Source: Mesorhizobium loti (GTDB lineage: Bacteria; Pseudomonadota; Alphaproteobacteria; Rhizobiales; Rhizobiaceae). Taken from it: DNA of 64,000 nucleotides. Of the stretch, positions 33,875 to 42,480 are shown piece by piece. The notes under the pieces were generated by a model. That model did no database searches. It was not told the origin of the DNA and saw only the letters and a list, made by a program, of their open reading frames with translations. A program made the translations under genes and the position numbers. The number at the start of each line of letters is the position of its first letter. The first letter of the stretch is position 1. The stretch lies in the NCBI RefSeq assembly GCF_002858745.1, contig NZ_PJRO01000005.1, positions 1 through 64,000 of the forward strand, given 5' to 3'.

Positions 33875-34779
33875 CCGGCAAGCCTTTCATGATCGCCGCC
33901 TTCGCGATCGTCGCCGGCCTGATGGCGCTGGTGCCGCAGCTCGGCTCCGAATACTGGCTGGGCGTCGCCTTCATCGTCGCCATGTGGATCGCGCTCATCC
34001 AGAGCTGGTCGCTGCTGTCGGCGACGACGGGCTACATCTCGCTCGGCCATGCCGTCTTCTACGGCATCGGCGCCTATGTGCTGGTCGTCAGCCTGGACTG
34101 GATGCCGGTGCCTTACGCGCTGGCGCTCTCGGGCGCCGCCGCCGGCCTGCTGGCGCTGGTGGTCGGGCTGCCGGTGCTGCGCGTCAAGGGGCCGTATTTC
34201 GTCATCCTGACCTTCGGTTTCGCCGAGCTGGTCAAGAACCTCGTCATGCTGCTGGAGACCCGGCTCGGCCAGTTCAGCCGCATGATCTTCGACGCGCCGT
34301 CGCTGGAGGCGCTCTACTACGCCATGCTGGTGCTGGCCGTCATCGCCACCGCGATCGCCGCCTGGACCGCGCAATCGCGCTTCGGCCGCGGGCTCGCCGC
34401 CATTCGCGAGAATGAGGTCGCCGCCGAAGCCATCGGCGTGCCGGTGACCCGGCTGAAGCTCTTCGCCTTCGTGGCCTCGGCGATCATTCCGGGCATCGTC
34501 GGCGGGCTGCTCGTGCTGCGCACCAGCTATTTCGCCGCCGACCAGGCCTTCGATCCGGCGGTGTCCTTCACCATCGTCACCACCGCCATCGTCGGCGGGC
34601 TCGGCCGGGTCTCGGGACCGCTGCTCGGAACCCTGTTCCTGGTCATCCTGTCGGAGCTTCTGTGGGCGCGCTTCCCGCAGGCCTACATGATGATCCTCGG
34701 CGGGCTGCTCATCGTCTTCATCCTGTTCGTTCCGCAGGGGCTGGCCGGCCTCATTCGCAAGGGGCTCGGCCGCGCATGA
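33871..34779 (+). CDS. Liv-type ABC transporter permease (LivM)
   Basis: A 302-residue permease. ATG 33871 overlaps the LivH stop. Conserved LivM features: SLLSATTGYISLGHAVFYGIGAYV, GLPVLRVKGPYFVILTFGFAELVKNLV, the docking loop GRGLAAIRENEVAAEAIGVPVTRLKLFAFVASA and TTAIVGGLGRVSGPLLG. About nine helices. It is the second half of the membrane channel; its end overlaps the ATPase gene that follows by four bases. Confidence 0.9.
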   Translation: MTGKPFMIAAFAIVAGLMALVPQLGSEYWLGVAFIVAMWIALIQSWSLLSATTGYISLGHAVFYGIGAYVLVVSLDWMPVPYALALSGAAAGLLALVVGLPVLRVKGPYFVILTFGFAELVKNLVMLLETRLGQFSRMIFDAPSLEALYYAMLVLAVIATAIAAWTAQSRFGRGLAAIRENEVAAEAIGVPVTRLKLFAFVASAIIPGIVGGLLVLRTSYFAADQAFDPAVSFTIVTTAIVGGLGRVSGPLLGTLFLVILSELLWARFPQAYMMILGGLLIVFILFVPQGLAGLIRKGLGRA

Positions 34780-35495
34780 CGATCCTCGAAGTCCAAAACG
34801 TCTCGAAGCAGTTCGGCGGGCTGAAAGCGCTGCAGGATGTTTGCTTCTCCGTCAATGAAGGCACGATCTTCGGCCTGATGGGCGCCAACGGCGCCGGCAA
34901 GACCACGCTGTTCGGCGTCATCGCCGGCCAGATCAGGCCGAACGGCGGGTCGATCAGCTTCGCCGGCAAACCACTGGCCGGGCAGCGGCCCGACCAGATC
35001 TGCCGCCTTGGCCTCGGCCGCACGTTCCAGATCGTGCGCCCCTTCGGCAACCTCACAGTGCTCGACAACGTCATCGTCTCGGCCATGTATGGCGCGGCGC
35101 GCACGCACCGGCTGGCCGATGCGACGCAGGCCGGGCGCCGGGCGCTGGAGGATGTCGGCCTGGCGCCTCTCGCCGACCAGTTGGCGGCGAGCCTCACCTT
35201 GTCCAACCAGAAGCGGCTGGAGATCGCGCGTGCGCTGGCGACCGGCGCCAGGCTGGTGCTGCTCGACGAGGTCATGGCTGGCCTGACCGCGACGGAGGTC
35301 GCCGAGATGACCGAGACGCTGTTCCGGCTGCGGCGGGAGCGCGGCCTCACCATCCTCATCATCGAGCATGTCATGGGCGCGCTGATGAATCTGTCCGACC
35401 GCATCCTGGTGCTGGATCATGGCGTGCCCATCGCCATGGGGTCGCCCGAGCAGGTCGTCGCCGACGAGAATGTCCTGAAGGTGTATTTCGGATGA
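34776..35495 (+). CDS. Liv-type ABC transporter ATPase (LivG)
   Basis: A 239-residue ABC ATPase starting at ATG 34776. Walker A GANGAGKTTLFGVIAG (residues ~34-49), the LivG-typical GLGRTFQIVRPFGNLTVLDNV with Q-loop, signature region SLTLSNQKRLEIARAL (LSGGQ replaced by LTLSNQ), Walker B LVLLDEVMAGLT and switch His IIEHVMGAL. The variant signature (no canonical LSGG) and Asp-Glu-Val in place of Asp-Glu-Pro are uncommon and worth noting. Translationally coupled at both ends. Confidence 0.88.
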   Translation: MTILEVQNVSKQFGGLKALQDVCFSVNEGTIFGLMGANGAGKTTLFGVIAGQIRPNGGSISFAGKPLAGQRPDQICRLGLGRTFQIVRPFGNLTVLDNVIVSAMYGAARTHRLADATQAGRRALEDVGLAPLADQLAASLTLSNQKRLEIARALATGARLVLLDEVMAGLTATEVAEMTETLFRLRRERGLTILIIEHVMGALMNLSDRILVLDHGVPIAMGSPEQVVADENVLKVYFG

Positions 35496-36205
35496 CGGCG
35501 CTGCTCGACATCAAGTGCCTGTCCGCCGGCTACGGGCCGGTGGTGATCCTGCGCGACATCAACCTTTCCGTCGAGCCGGGCTCGATCACCGCGCTGGTCG
35601 GCCCCAACGGCGCCGGCAAGACGACGCTGATGAAGACGATCCTCGGCCTGATCCGGGCTAACAGCGGTGCGATCGCCTATGACGGCGCCGATATTTCCCG
35701 GAGCCCCTCGCACAGCCGCGTCGACGGCGGCATCGCGCTGGTGCCGGAAGGCCGCATGGTCTTCGCCGCGCTGACGGTGGAGCAGAATCTCAGGCTCGGC
35801 GCCGTCGTGCCGCGCGCCCATGGCGGTGCGCTGGAGCGGCTCGAGGAGATCTATCGCCAGTTCCCGCGACTTAAGGAGCGGCGCCGGCAACTGGCCGGCT
35901 CGATGTCCGGCGGCGAACAGCAGATGCTGGCCATCGGCCGCAGCCTGATGGCGAAGCCGCGCCTGATCCTGCTCGACGAGCCGACGCTGGGGCTGGCGCC
36001 GATCATGGTCAAGAAGGTGTTCGAGATCATCGGCCAGCTGCGCGCCGACGGCTACACGGTTCTGCTGTCGGAGCAGAATTCGAAGCTGGCGTTAGAGACG
36101 GCCGACCATGGCTACATCATCGAAAACGGCGTCGTGACGCTGTCCGGGCCGGCGCACCAGCTGGTCGACGATCCCGAAGTGAGGCGCCGCTATTTCGGCA
36201 TGTGA
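35492..36205 (+). CDS. Liv-type ABC transporter ATPase (LivF)
   Basis: A 237-residue ABC ATPase. Walker A GPNGAGKTTLMKTILG, LivF-specific GIALVPEGRMVFAALTVEQNLRLGA, canonical signature MSGGEQQMLAIGRSLM, Walker B LILLDEPTLGLAP and switch region LLSEQNSKLALETADHGYIIENG. It has a fully canonical signature, unlike its LivG partner, so the heterodimer may have one degenerate site. It starts in the LivG stop and is followed 34 bp later by the flavin oxygenase gene. Confidence 0.9.
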   Translation: MTALLDIKCLSAGYGPVVILRDINLSVEPGSITALVGPNGAGKTTLMKTILGLIRANSGAIAYDGADISRSPSHSRVDGGIALVPEGRMVFAALTVEQNLRLGAVVPRAHGGALERLEEIYRQFPRLKERRRQLAGSMSGGEQQMLAIGRSLMAKPRLILLDEPTLGLAPIMVKKVFEIIGQLRADGYTVLLSEQNSKLALETADHGYIIENGVVTLSGPAHQLVDDPEVRRRYFGM

Positions 36206-36239
36206 CGAGGCCGCAGGCATGCGGCGGGAGGAGGAAACA

Positions 36240-37379
36240 ATGACGGGCAAACCAACGGCGCTCATCGCCGGCGCGGGCTTCGCGGGACTGACGGCGGCAA
36301 CGGCGCTGGCGCAGCGCGGCTGGAAGGTCACCGTGTTCGAGCGGCAGGCCGAGCTCAGGGCTTCGGGCGCCGGCATCTACATCTGGGAGAACGGCCTGCG
36401 CATCCTCGAGGCGCTCGGCCTGAGCAGCCTGTCGGCGAACGCCTATCGCGGCCACGCCATGGAACAGCGCGGCCATGACAACGCCGTCCTCGACGATGGC
36501 GGACTGCCGCCACAGGTGCGGCTGGTCACCCTGCACCGACGCGACCTGCTCGAAGGCCTGAAGGGCGCAGCCGAAAAGGCCGGGGTGGAGATCCGCACCG
36601 GTCAGGAGGTGATCGGCGCCGGCGCGCAGGGCGAACTGCTCTTCGCCAACAGGCGCTCCGTGCAGGCCGATCTCGTCATCGGCGCCGATGGCGTCTGGTC
36701 GCCGGTCCGCAAGGCGCTGGGTCTGGAACTTAGCCACCAGCAGACGAGCGAAGGCGCCATCCGCACCATCATCGAGGGCGGCATCGAAGATCTCGGCCCG
36801 GGCGGCGAAGACAAATACATCGAATGCTGGTCCGGCATGCGGCGCTTCCTGATTACCCCGCTGGCCGGGAACCAGATCTATCTCGCCTTGACCTGCCAGG
36901 ACACGGACGAGAAGGGCAGGGCCTATCCGCTCGACAAGGCGACATGGCGCTCCTCCTTCCCGGCCTGGGCGCATCTCATCGACCGCATCGGTGACGTGCT
37001 GGCCTGGAGCCCCTACAGCATCGTCACCGTCAAATCATGGTCGGCCGGCCGCGCCGCGATCCTGGGCGACGCCGCGCACGCCCAGCCGCCGAACCTCGGC
37101 CAGGGCGGCGGCATGGCCATGCAGAGCGCGCTGGCGCTGGCCGCCCACATGCAAGGCCTCACCGACCCACGCGACATCCCCGCCCGGCTGGCCGAATGGG
37201 AACGCGACGAGCGCCCGCTCGCCGAACACTGCCAGCGCTGGTCGTGCCTCTATGGCGAGGTCTCAACCTTGCCCGACGACGTCCGTGCCCGCGCCGTGCC
37301 CAGCGCCATGGCCGACCCCTGGGTCCGCTCGGAATTGCTGCGCGCGGCAAGAAGCCAGCCGACGGGGACAGCGGCATAG
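36240..37379 (+). CDS. FAD-dependent aromatic-ring oxygenase resembling MHPC oxygenase
   Basis: A 379-residue group A flavoprotein oxygenase. ATG 36240 follows GGGAGGAGG. FAD motif GAGFAGLTAATAL (residues 11-23), DG motif DLVIGADGVWSPVRK and GD motif AAILGDAAHAQPPNLGQGGGMAM are intact. ELRASGAGIYIWENGLRILEALG closely resembles the equivalent segment of rhizobial 2-methyl-3-hydroxypyridine-5-carboxylate oxygenase, which opens a pyridine ring and has the same length. 6-Hydroxynicotinate or salicylate hydroxylase-like activity is the alternative. As the last gene of the Liv operon it probably acts on the imported compound. Confidence 0.78.
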   Translation: MTGKPTALIAGAGFAGLTAATALAQRGWKVTVFERQAELRASGAGIYIWENGLRILEALGLSSLSANAYRGHAMEQRGHDNAVLDDGGLPPQVRLVTLHRRDLLEGLKGAAEKAGVEIRTGQEVIGAGAQGELLFANRRSVQADLVIGADGVWSPVRKALGLELSHQQTSEGAIRTIIEGGIEDLGPGGEDKYIECWSGMRRFLITPLAGNQIYLALTCQDTDEKGRAYPLDKATWRSSFPAWAHLIDRIGDVLAWSPYSIVTVKSWSAGRAAILGDAAHAQPPNLGQGGGMAMQSALALAAHMQGLTDPRDIPARLAEWERDERPLAEHCQRWSCLYGEVSTLPDDVRARAVPSAMADPWVRSELLRAARSQPTGTAA

Positions 37380-37406
37380 GCGAGGGGCAAAGATCATCGC
37401 AGCCGT

Positions 37407-37625
37407 CTACAGCAACACACGCAACGTCAACTGCGTGACAAGCGCCACGATTGCCAAAAGGGCTACCCCGGCTCCAATTGCCAGTATTAGGGCAAACACA
37501 AGCTTGCCACGTGCGTCCTGGAATTCCTGGTATGTCCTGGTATCAGGCTCCCCAATCCAGGCCTCGGCGTCGAATTCCCGGACATGGGGCTTGTCGGGTG
37601 GCGGTGCTGGACTGTCATGCGGCAT
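37407..37625 (-). CDS. Small membrane-anchored hypothetical protein, 72 aa
   Basis: A 72-residue protein starting at ATG 37625 (an in-frame start at 37667 is possible). A Pro/Asp-rich soluble N-terminus (MPHDSPAPPPDKPHVREFDAEAWIGEPD) is followed by TRTYQEFQDARGK and one C-terminal membrane helix (LVFALILAIGAGVALLAIVALV). This tail-anchor layout is seen in many rhizobial hypothetical proteins. It is convergent with the oxygenase gene and shows no functional link to it. Confidence 0.6.
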   Translation of the reverse strand: MPHDSPAPPPDKPHVREFDAEAWIGEPDTRTYQEFQDARGKLVFALILAIGAGVALLAIVALVTQLTLRVLL

Positions 37626-37871
37626 AAAATGTGCCCCCCAAGGTTCCCTGACGTGGGAGGCTAGCATCGCCTGCCTGTTTTCCAGGTTAACAGACGCTGA
37701 CCCTGTATGGCGGTCATAGGGCTATGAAGTGGGCACCCTACTGGTTCACGGCCTGAAAAAGCCGGGCTAACGTTGCTTTGCCTGTCAGGACACTGACGAG
37801 AAGGGGAGGCGCGAGACGGTTGCACCAGCCAAGGCTCTCGCGGCGGCCGAATGCGCCGCCAACGATGGCCT

Positions 37872-38213
37872 TCAATAAGTGGCCTCGGCGGCTTGAAGCA
37901 GTTTGGAGCCCGAGCCTGACGAGAACACCTCACGATATTTCTCATAGGTGAGGCGGTTCTGGGCGATGCCGTTCACGATGCGCTTGCAGGCAGTGCGCGA
38001 TACGTCGCGCGTCGAGATCCTGTGGCGCGCGGCGAAGCGTTTCCTCTCCTCGGCCGGTGCGCGATCCGCATCGTTGATGCAGGTTTCCATTGCGCCTTGC
38101 CGGAATGCAGGGCTGGAGCGCATCTGGGCCTGCCCGACCTCATAGCTCTCTCGAGACATACCGCATCCGGCAACGCTCAAGCCGATGACGATCAAGGTTG
38201 CGGAGCGGATCAT
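37872..38213 (-). CDS. Small lipoprotein, 113 aa
   Basis: A 113-residue protein starting at ATG 38213. The signal is a lipoprotein type (MIRSATLIVIGLSVAGC, lipobox SVAGC). The mature part is charged and helical with two Cys (METCINDAD and SRTACKRIVNG) likely joined by a disulfide. The order MRSSPAFRQGAMETCI...RISTRDVSRTACKRIVNGIAQNRLTYEKY is a repeated rhizobial hypothetical pattern. Function unknown. Confidence 0.7.
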   Translation of the reverse strand: MIRSATLIVIGLSVAGCGMSRESYEVGQAQMRSSPAFRQGAMETCINDADRAPAEERKRFAARHRISTRDVSRTACKRIVNGIAQNRLTYEKYREVFSSGSGSKLLQAAEATY

Positions 38214-38413
38214 TTGAAGCGGATCATCTGCTTTCCTCCTGGCGATCACCCTAATCCAGGCAGGTTCGGTTCGAAACCATCGCGTCATCAACTCTCATTT
38301 TGGAGGGAAATGTCAGCGACCTCACGCGGCAACCATCGTCGGTTGCTCCTCCATATCCCGCTCGATATGGTCCGCGCGGGCGGTTTGATTCTCGATCACG
38401 GAGTGTGATCCGA

Positions 38414-39340
38414 ATGCCCTTCTACAAAAAGCTCCTGATCGGACTTGCCGCTGTCGCGGTGGTGGCTGCCATCATTGTCAGTGCCGTGTTTTATTTCACC
38501 AGCGGCATCAGCGACGCGGCGACCGACTTCTTCGCCACCACCGCCAGTTCCGGCGCGCCGGCCGCCTACAAGAAGGCATCGGGCGGATTTCGGCAGGCGG
38601 TTTCGGAGCAGGACTTCGAGGCCATCGCCGATCGTCTCGGCCTGGCCAGATTCAAGAGCGCGTCGTGGCCGACACGCGAGATGCAGAACGGCCTGGGCAA
38701 GGTCGTCGGAACCGTGACGCTGGAAGGCGACGTCACGCTTCCGGCCACCGTCAACCTCGTCAAGAACGAGGCCGGCCAATGGCAGGTCTTCAACTTCGAG
38801 CTGAGCCCTCCGGGCGCCAATCCCGGCCAGCAGGCCGAGCAGCCGAAGACGCCCGAACAGCCGAAACAGGTCACTCAGCCGCAAAAGCCGGAAGCGCCGA
38901 AAGCGGCTGAACAGAAGATCGAGTCCACTGCTCAACCCGGCGACAGCCTCAGTGCCAGGATCGGCGACAAGGACTGGTCATCGTCGGGAACCGGCATGAT
39001 CGCCGTTGCGCTCGGCAACGTCCTGCTGGTCCAGACGACACCCTCGGTGCAATCCGGCGACATCGATCTCACCACGCTCAAGCTGCAGTTCGACGCAACG
39101 TCGCTGCAGGAGCAGGCGCTGGCACGCGACTGCAATGCCAACGGACCCTGCATCGAACTCAGCCGCGACAGCCACGAATTCCTGATCGACCGCGCCTCCA
39201 GACAGCCCGCGGTGCTCAAGATCACCAGGGTCGATGGCAACGCCATCGAAGGCACATTCTCAGCCGACATGGAATCGCTGGACGGCAAGGCGGCAATCCG
39301 CGACGGCCGGTTTCACGTGACGTTGAAGCCCGCGGGCTGA
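38414..39340 (+). CDS. Membrane-anchored hypothetical protein with Pro/Gln linker
   Basis: A 308-residue protein starting at ATG 38414. A single N-terminal helix (LLIGLAAVAVVAAIIVSAVFYF) anchors it. Residues ~30-135 form an NTF2-like or DUF-type domain (DAATDFFATTASSGAPAAYKKAS ... GQWQVFNFEL). A Pro/Gln/Lys-rich linker follows (residues ~145-175). The C-terminal ~130 residues are beta-rich (IDLTTLKLQFDA, AVLKITRVDGNAIEGTFSADM), suggesting a binding domain. Located in the periplasm by topology. No known family. Confidence 0.7.
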   Translation: MPFYKKLLIGLAAVAVVAAIIVSAVFYFTSGISDAATDFFATTASSGAPAAYKKASGGFRQAVSEQDFEAIADRLGLARFKSASWPTREMQNGLGKVVGTVTLEGDVTLPATVNLVKNEAGQWQVFNFELSPPGANPGQQAEQPKTPEQPKQVTQPQKPEAPKAAEQKIESTAQPGDSLSARIGDKDWSSSGTGMIAVALGNVLLVQTTPSVQSGDIDLTTLKLQFDATSLQEQALARDCNANGPCIELSRDSHEFLIDRASRQPAVLKITRVDGNAIEGTFSADMESLDGKAAIRDGRFHVTLKPAG

Positions 39341-39419
39341 CGGTGCGCTTTCCGGCGTGGCCGCGCCAGATCAGAATTTTGCACCGGCAATGGCAAAGGC
39401 CGATGAAGGAACCGTTTCG

Positions 39420-40016
39420 CTATTCTTCGATCTTGAACGTCGCCCGTCCGCTCGTCAGATCCGCTACCATGCGCGCCATGCTGTCTGCCTCGTCTTTCGC
39501 AACCAGAACCGAAAGTTCCGCCCCCGCATCGGTGAATGCCTGGCTGCGAATTTGCGCGCCGGGAAACGCCTCCAGCCGCGCCTGCAAATGAGCCAGATCG
39601 CCAAACCCGCATCGAACCGTCGCCGCTATCGTGTCGACGAGCGGTATCTTTTCCGCCTCGCGCAAACACATGGCCGCGGTGCCGCCATACGCCCTGATCA
39701 AGCCGCCGCTACCGAGCAGCACACCACCGAACCAACGCGTGACGACGACAGCGACGCGGTCGAGCGATTGACCGTCGATCGCCTGCAACATCGGCTTTCC
39801 AGCCGTTCCACTGGGTTCCCCGTCATCGCCGAACCGATAGGCCTGTCCGATCCGCCACGCCCAGCAGTTATGGTTCGCGGTCTGGTCGGAATGCGCCGCG
39901 ATGAACTCCTTTGCCGCGGCCTCATCCAACACAGGGCCGGCGAATGCGACGAAGCGGCTCTTTTTGATCTCCTGTCGGGCGGTGACGGTCGCGACCAGGG
40001 TACTGAGGTTGCTCAT
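39420..40016 (-). CDS. YigZ/IMPACT family protein
   Basis: A 198-residue protein of the UPF0029/IMPACT family. The conserved run is intact: IKKSRFVAFAGPV, NHNCWAWRIG, YRFGDDGEPSGTAGKPML, and VVVTRWFGGVLLGSGGLIRAYGGTA. A C-terminal ferredoxin-like DUF1949-type domain follows (AATVRCGFGDLAHLQARLEAF). IMPACT proteins are linked to translation stress control in eukaryotes, and YigZ binds nucleic acid in bacteria; the precise role is unresolved. It stands alone. Confidence 0.9.
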   Translation of the reverse strand: MSNLSTLVATVTARQEIKKSRFVAFAGPVLDEAAAKEFIAAHSDQTANHNCWAWRIGQAYRFGDDGEPSGTAGKPMLQAIDGQSLDRVAVVVTRWFGGVLLGSGGLIRAYGGTAAMCLREAEKIPLVDTIAATVRCGFGDLAHLQARLEAFPGAQIRSQAFTDAGAELSVLVAKDEADSMARMVADLTSGRATFKIEE

Positions 40017-40088
40017 GCCGCCTTGTAGCGGCGCTTGGCAGCGCGCTTCAAGACTTGTGACTGCGCGGCTGTAACCGGCACCTCGGGA

Positions 40089-40517
40089 TCACGCTCGCGA
40101 GTGACGCGGACGGCGGATTTCGCCGCGCTGGCTACCGATCGCCATTTCGAAACTGTCGGCGATCCTGCGCGCCCGGATGATGAAGGCGTTCGCAGCGCCG
40201 GGCGAGCAGAGCTCTTTCGCGGTGGCTTCGAAGAGCGCCAGCCAGCGGTCGAAATGCTCGTTTTCGAGCGGCAGCGTCAGATGCGGCCGCATCGGGCGGC
40301 CATTGTAGCGGCCGCTGCGCAAGGTCACCGACGACCAGAAGGCGGTGATGTTGGCAATGTGTTCGTCCCAGTCATGCACGGCTTCGGCGAAAATCGGGCC
40401 GATCAACGCGTCCGCACGGGCGCGGTCGTAAAACGTGCGCACAAGGCGAGCGATCAGCGCCTCATCTATGTCGGGATGCGCGATGCCGGGGTCGGTGAGG
40501 GGATTTTCACTGTTCAT
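40089..40517 (-). CDS. Group III truncated haemoglobin
   Basis: A 142-residue trHbIII. The B10 Tyr lies in LVRTFYDRARADALIGPIFA, HDWDEHIANITAFWSSV forms the C/E region, and the proximal F8 His is in LPLENEHFDRWLALF. The E helix is short and the protein lacks the N-terminal A helix, as in this group. Group III haemoglobins handle oxygen or nitric oxide; the physiological partner is unknown. The gene follows yigZ at 72 bp on the same strand and may be co-transcribed. Confidence 0.88.
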   Translation of the reverse strand: MNSENPLTDPGIAHPDIDEALIARLVRTFYDRARADALIGPIFAEAVHDWDEHIANITAFWSSVTLRSGRYNGRPMRPHLTLPLENEHFDRWLALFEATAKELCSPGAANAFIIRARRIADSFEMAIGSQRGEIRRPRHSRA

Positions 40518-40698
40518 GCCCCGCAGTCTAGCGCCGGGGCGCGCTTGTCCGCATTTTGCATATTGTCACAGCCGGTGGGCGCTCTCCCGACCTGTACCTC
40601 TATGCCACCACAGCGCCGCAGCGGCCGAATCCGTCTTCTTTGCTTGGCTTGCCCCACCAGACTGTTGTAGTGCGGGGCGCAATCTGGAGATGGGCAAG

Positions 40699-40923
40699 AT
40701 GAGTGACGATGTGGTGGTACGCGACAGCAATGGCGCGCAGTTGAACGACGGCGATTCCGTTACGCTGATCAAGGATCTGAAGGTCAAGGGAACCTCCGAG
40801 ACCATCAAGCGCGGCACGCTGGTCAAGAACATCCGCCTGAACGGCAACCCCGGCGAGATCGAAGCCAACACCAAGCAGGTCAAGGGCCTGGTGCTGAAGA
40901 CCGAGTTCGTGAAGAAGGCCTAG
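40699..40923 (+). CDS. Short PhnA/YjdM-like protein lacking the zinc ribbon
   Basis: A 74-residue protein starting at ATG 40699 with GGAGA upstream. It matches only the C-terminal domain of PhnA/YjdM: VVVRDSNGAQLNDGDSVTLIKDLKVKGTSETIKRGTLVKNIRL ending VKGLVLKTEFVKK. The N-terminal Cys4 zinc ribbon of full-length PhnA (about 110 aa) is absent and there is no Cys in the protein. PhnA is named from the phosphonate region of E. coli but has no proven role there. No phn genes are nearby. Confidence 0.85.
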   Translation: MSDDVVVRDSNGAQLNDGDSVTLIKDLKVKGTSETIKRGTLVKNIRLNGNPGEIEANTKQVKGLVLKTEFVKKA

Positions 40924-41692
40924 GCTGCGACAAACGCGGCCATCCCGCAGCAACGATCATTATCGTTCCGAACGTCCGTCCGTAGCTCAACAAAGTGTCC
41001 TGGCTTGGCATGAAGCGTTTCATGACAGCTTTACGCGACTGGGCTGGTGTCTACTAGGTCAGCCGATGCCGATCGGCCATCTCTCTGGCACGCCGCACCG
41101 TTCCCACGGCATCGTGGTCGCTGCGGCGCCGAAACCCATGAACTTTACGACGCGCATCTAGGAAAAGGCTCGCTTCGCTGGAGTAAGCTTTGCGTTTAAA
41201 AACCGGCCCGACATGCGTTGAGACACATCGGACCGGCCCGGATCGCTAACGGAGATAGTCTGTCGGCCCGGGATAAACAGCTGGCGAAATCTGTTGTTCC
41301 GAATGTGCAGCAATTCCAGGTCGGCCGGTACGGCGAGGGTTCGCTCATTGCACCGGCCTAAGCGCCAGTAGGCAACCAGCACCTGAAGCAGGTTACGACT
41401 TTTGGTTGAAGATGACGAGCAATGTTATTTCTGGTTGATTGTGTGACATTTGGGAAATGAAAGCGTCCGGCGCGCAAAGGAGGTACTACGCGACGGCCTT
41501 GCGCCGCCGGGAATGTCAACGCTGAGTACAGTCTGCGCCATCTGGCATAGATTCATCCATTCGGGGGAAGGGCGGTCGACTGGTGTTCTAACTCACCCGG
41601 GGGCAGTTCCAGCTCACCACAGAGCGTGGCAAGGATAACAGTACAAATCAAGGTTGGCGACTTGGCTGGGCCCCTAGACCGCCGTCGTGACT
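40924..41692. other. Gene-poor interval
   Basis: No convincing gene is seen in these ~770 bp. Open frames at 41158-41382 (minus) and 41450-41638 (plus) have no ribosome-binding site and unnatural composition. The interval contains the degenerate repeat G1 (41200-41415), related to 42290-42480, and an AAAGGAGGTACTAC sequence at ~41477 that resembles the AAGGAGGTAAGTATG start region at 42628, suggesting a decayed duplicate. Confidence 0.5.
41200..41415 (+). repeat. Degenerate intergenic duplication G, copy 1
   Basis: Shares an ordered set of short blocks with 42290-42480: CCGGCC.GGATCGC.AACGGAGA, GTGAACAGC/TAAACAGC followed by TG.GAA.TCTG, GTTCCGAA.ATGT.CAG, AGGCAACC and TACGACTTT.GGTTGAA. Identity is partial and gapped, so the copies are old. 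Confidence 0.6.
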
Positions 41693-41899
41693 ATGAAAGC
41701 GACCATTGATGCCGAAGCTTGCACATTCACCCTCTCCGGCGGTAGCTGGATCGGCACTTATCTGATTTCGGACTACTCGAGGCGGGTTACCTTCTACCAG
41801 GCTCAGCAGGAGCGATATCCGGTGCATGCCAAGACATATCAGCCTACGGTTGATGCGCTGGCTGGGCCCAGCGTCCATATCCGAGCGTTGAAGCGCTGA
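41693..41899 (+). CDS. Small hypothetical protein, 68 aa (uncertain)
   Basis: A 68-residue frame starting at ATG 41693: MKATIDAEACTFTLSGGSWIG, then TYLISDYSRRVTFYQAQQERYP and a basic end. The alternating strand pattern looks protein-like and could form a small beta sandwich. There is no clear Shine-Dalgarno sequence and no recognised family. It sits among other small rhizobial genes. Kept with low confidence. Confidence 0.4.
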   Translation: MKATIDAEACTFTLSGGSWIGTYLISDYSRRVTFYQAQQERYPVHAKTYQPTVDALAGPSVHIRALKR

Positions 41900-42067
41900 T
41901 CGAAAGAGGAATCGACCCGACAATGCGCCGGGACCCGGACCCGCTCGCGTGACGGTCGTATCTCCGCCAAATTCGCTTTCACAGGCTGCCCAGCCTGAGC
42001 TGAACTACCTTTTTGCGTTTGGACCAACGGTGGCTGAGGGCGTATACTGTGCCCAGGGAGGCGTGCA

Positions 42068-42277
42068 ATGCCTATGGCTCAATTGCTTGAGGCCGCTGGG
42101 GTGTTTCAGCCTGAAGAAATGGCCTTGCTCACCAGGGTATTCGTGGCGACTTGCCGCAAGTTGGAAAACAATTGCGACAGGGAGCAGCGGGCGTCTCGGA
42201 TTATCGCAAACTACCAGCTTGGTATCCGAGATGAGGCTGAGCTGATCGAACTTTCCCGACAACCCCTCGGACGTTGA
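42068..42277 (+). CDS. Small helical hypothetical protein, 69 aa
   Basis: A 69-residue protein starting at ATG 42068, with the ribosome-binding site GGGAGGC upstream. All helical: MAQLLEAAGVFQPEEMALLTRVFVATCRKLENNCDREQRASRIIANYQLGIRDEAELIEL. The layout (acidic helix, DREQRASRIIxNY, DEAELIEL) resembles small rhizobial proteins with an EPEDLxLMxRIF type motif. It may be distantly related to the 42640 gene, 360 bp downstream. Function unknown. Confidence 0.6.
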   Translation: MPMAQLLEAAGVFQPEEMALLTRVFVATCRKLENNCDREQRASRIIANYQLGIRDEAELIELSRQPLGR

Positions 42278-42289
42278 CCCGCCGACCGA

Positions 42290-42480
42290 CCCGATGTCTG
42301 AGTATGGACAGCACCGGGCCGGCCTGGATCGCCAACGGAGAGGGATGTCCATCAGCTCCGGAGTGAACAGCCTGTGAAGTCTGTGGTTCCGAAAATGTTC
42401 AGAAATCCAATGTCAGCCGACGGCTTAAGCACCGGCAGGCAACCTGTGGTCCCGTACGACTTTCGGTTGAAAAAGGTGCG
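42290..42480 (+). repeat. Degenerate intergenic duplication G, copy 2
   Basis: The second copy of the block series at 41200-41415. This copy precedes a functional small gene (42640) and may contain its leader or promoter. Confidence 0.6.

Noticed and set aside
41158..41382. 74-residue minus-strand frame in the gene-poor interval
   Set aside because: Lies within the degenerate repeat G1, lacks a ribosome-binding site, and the related copy G2 does not keep the frame open.
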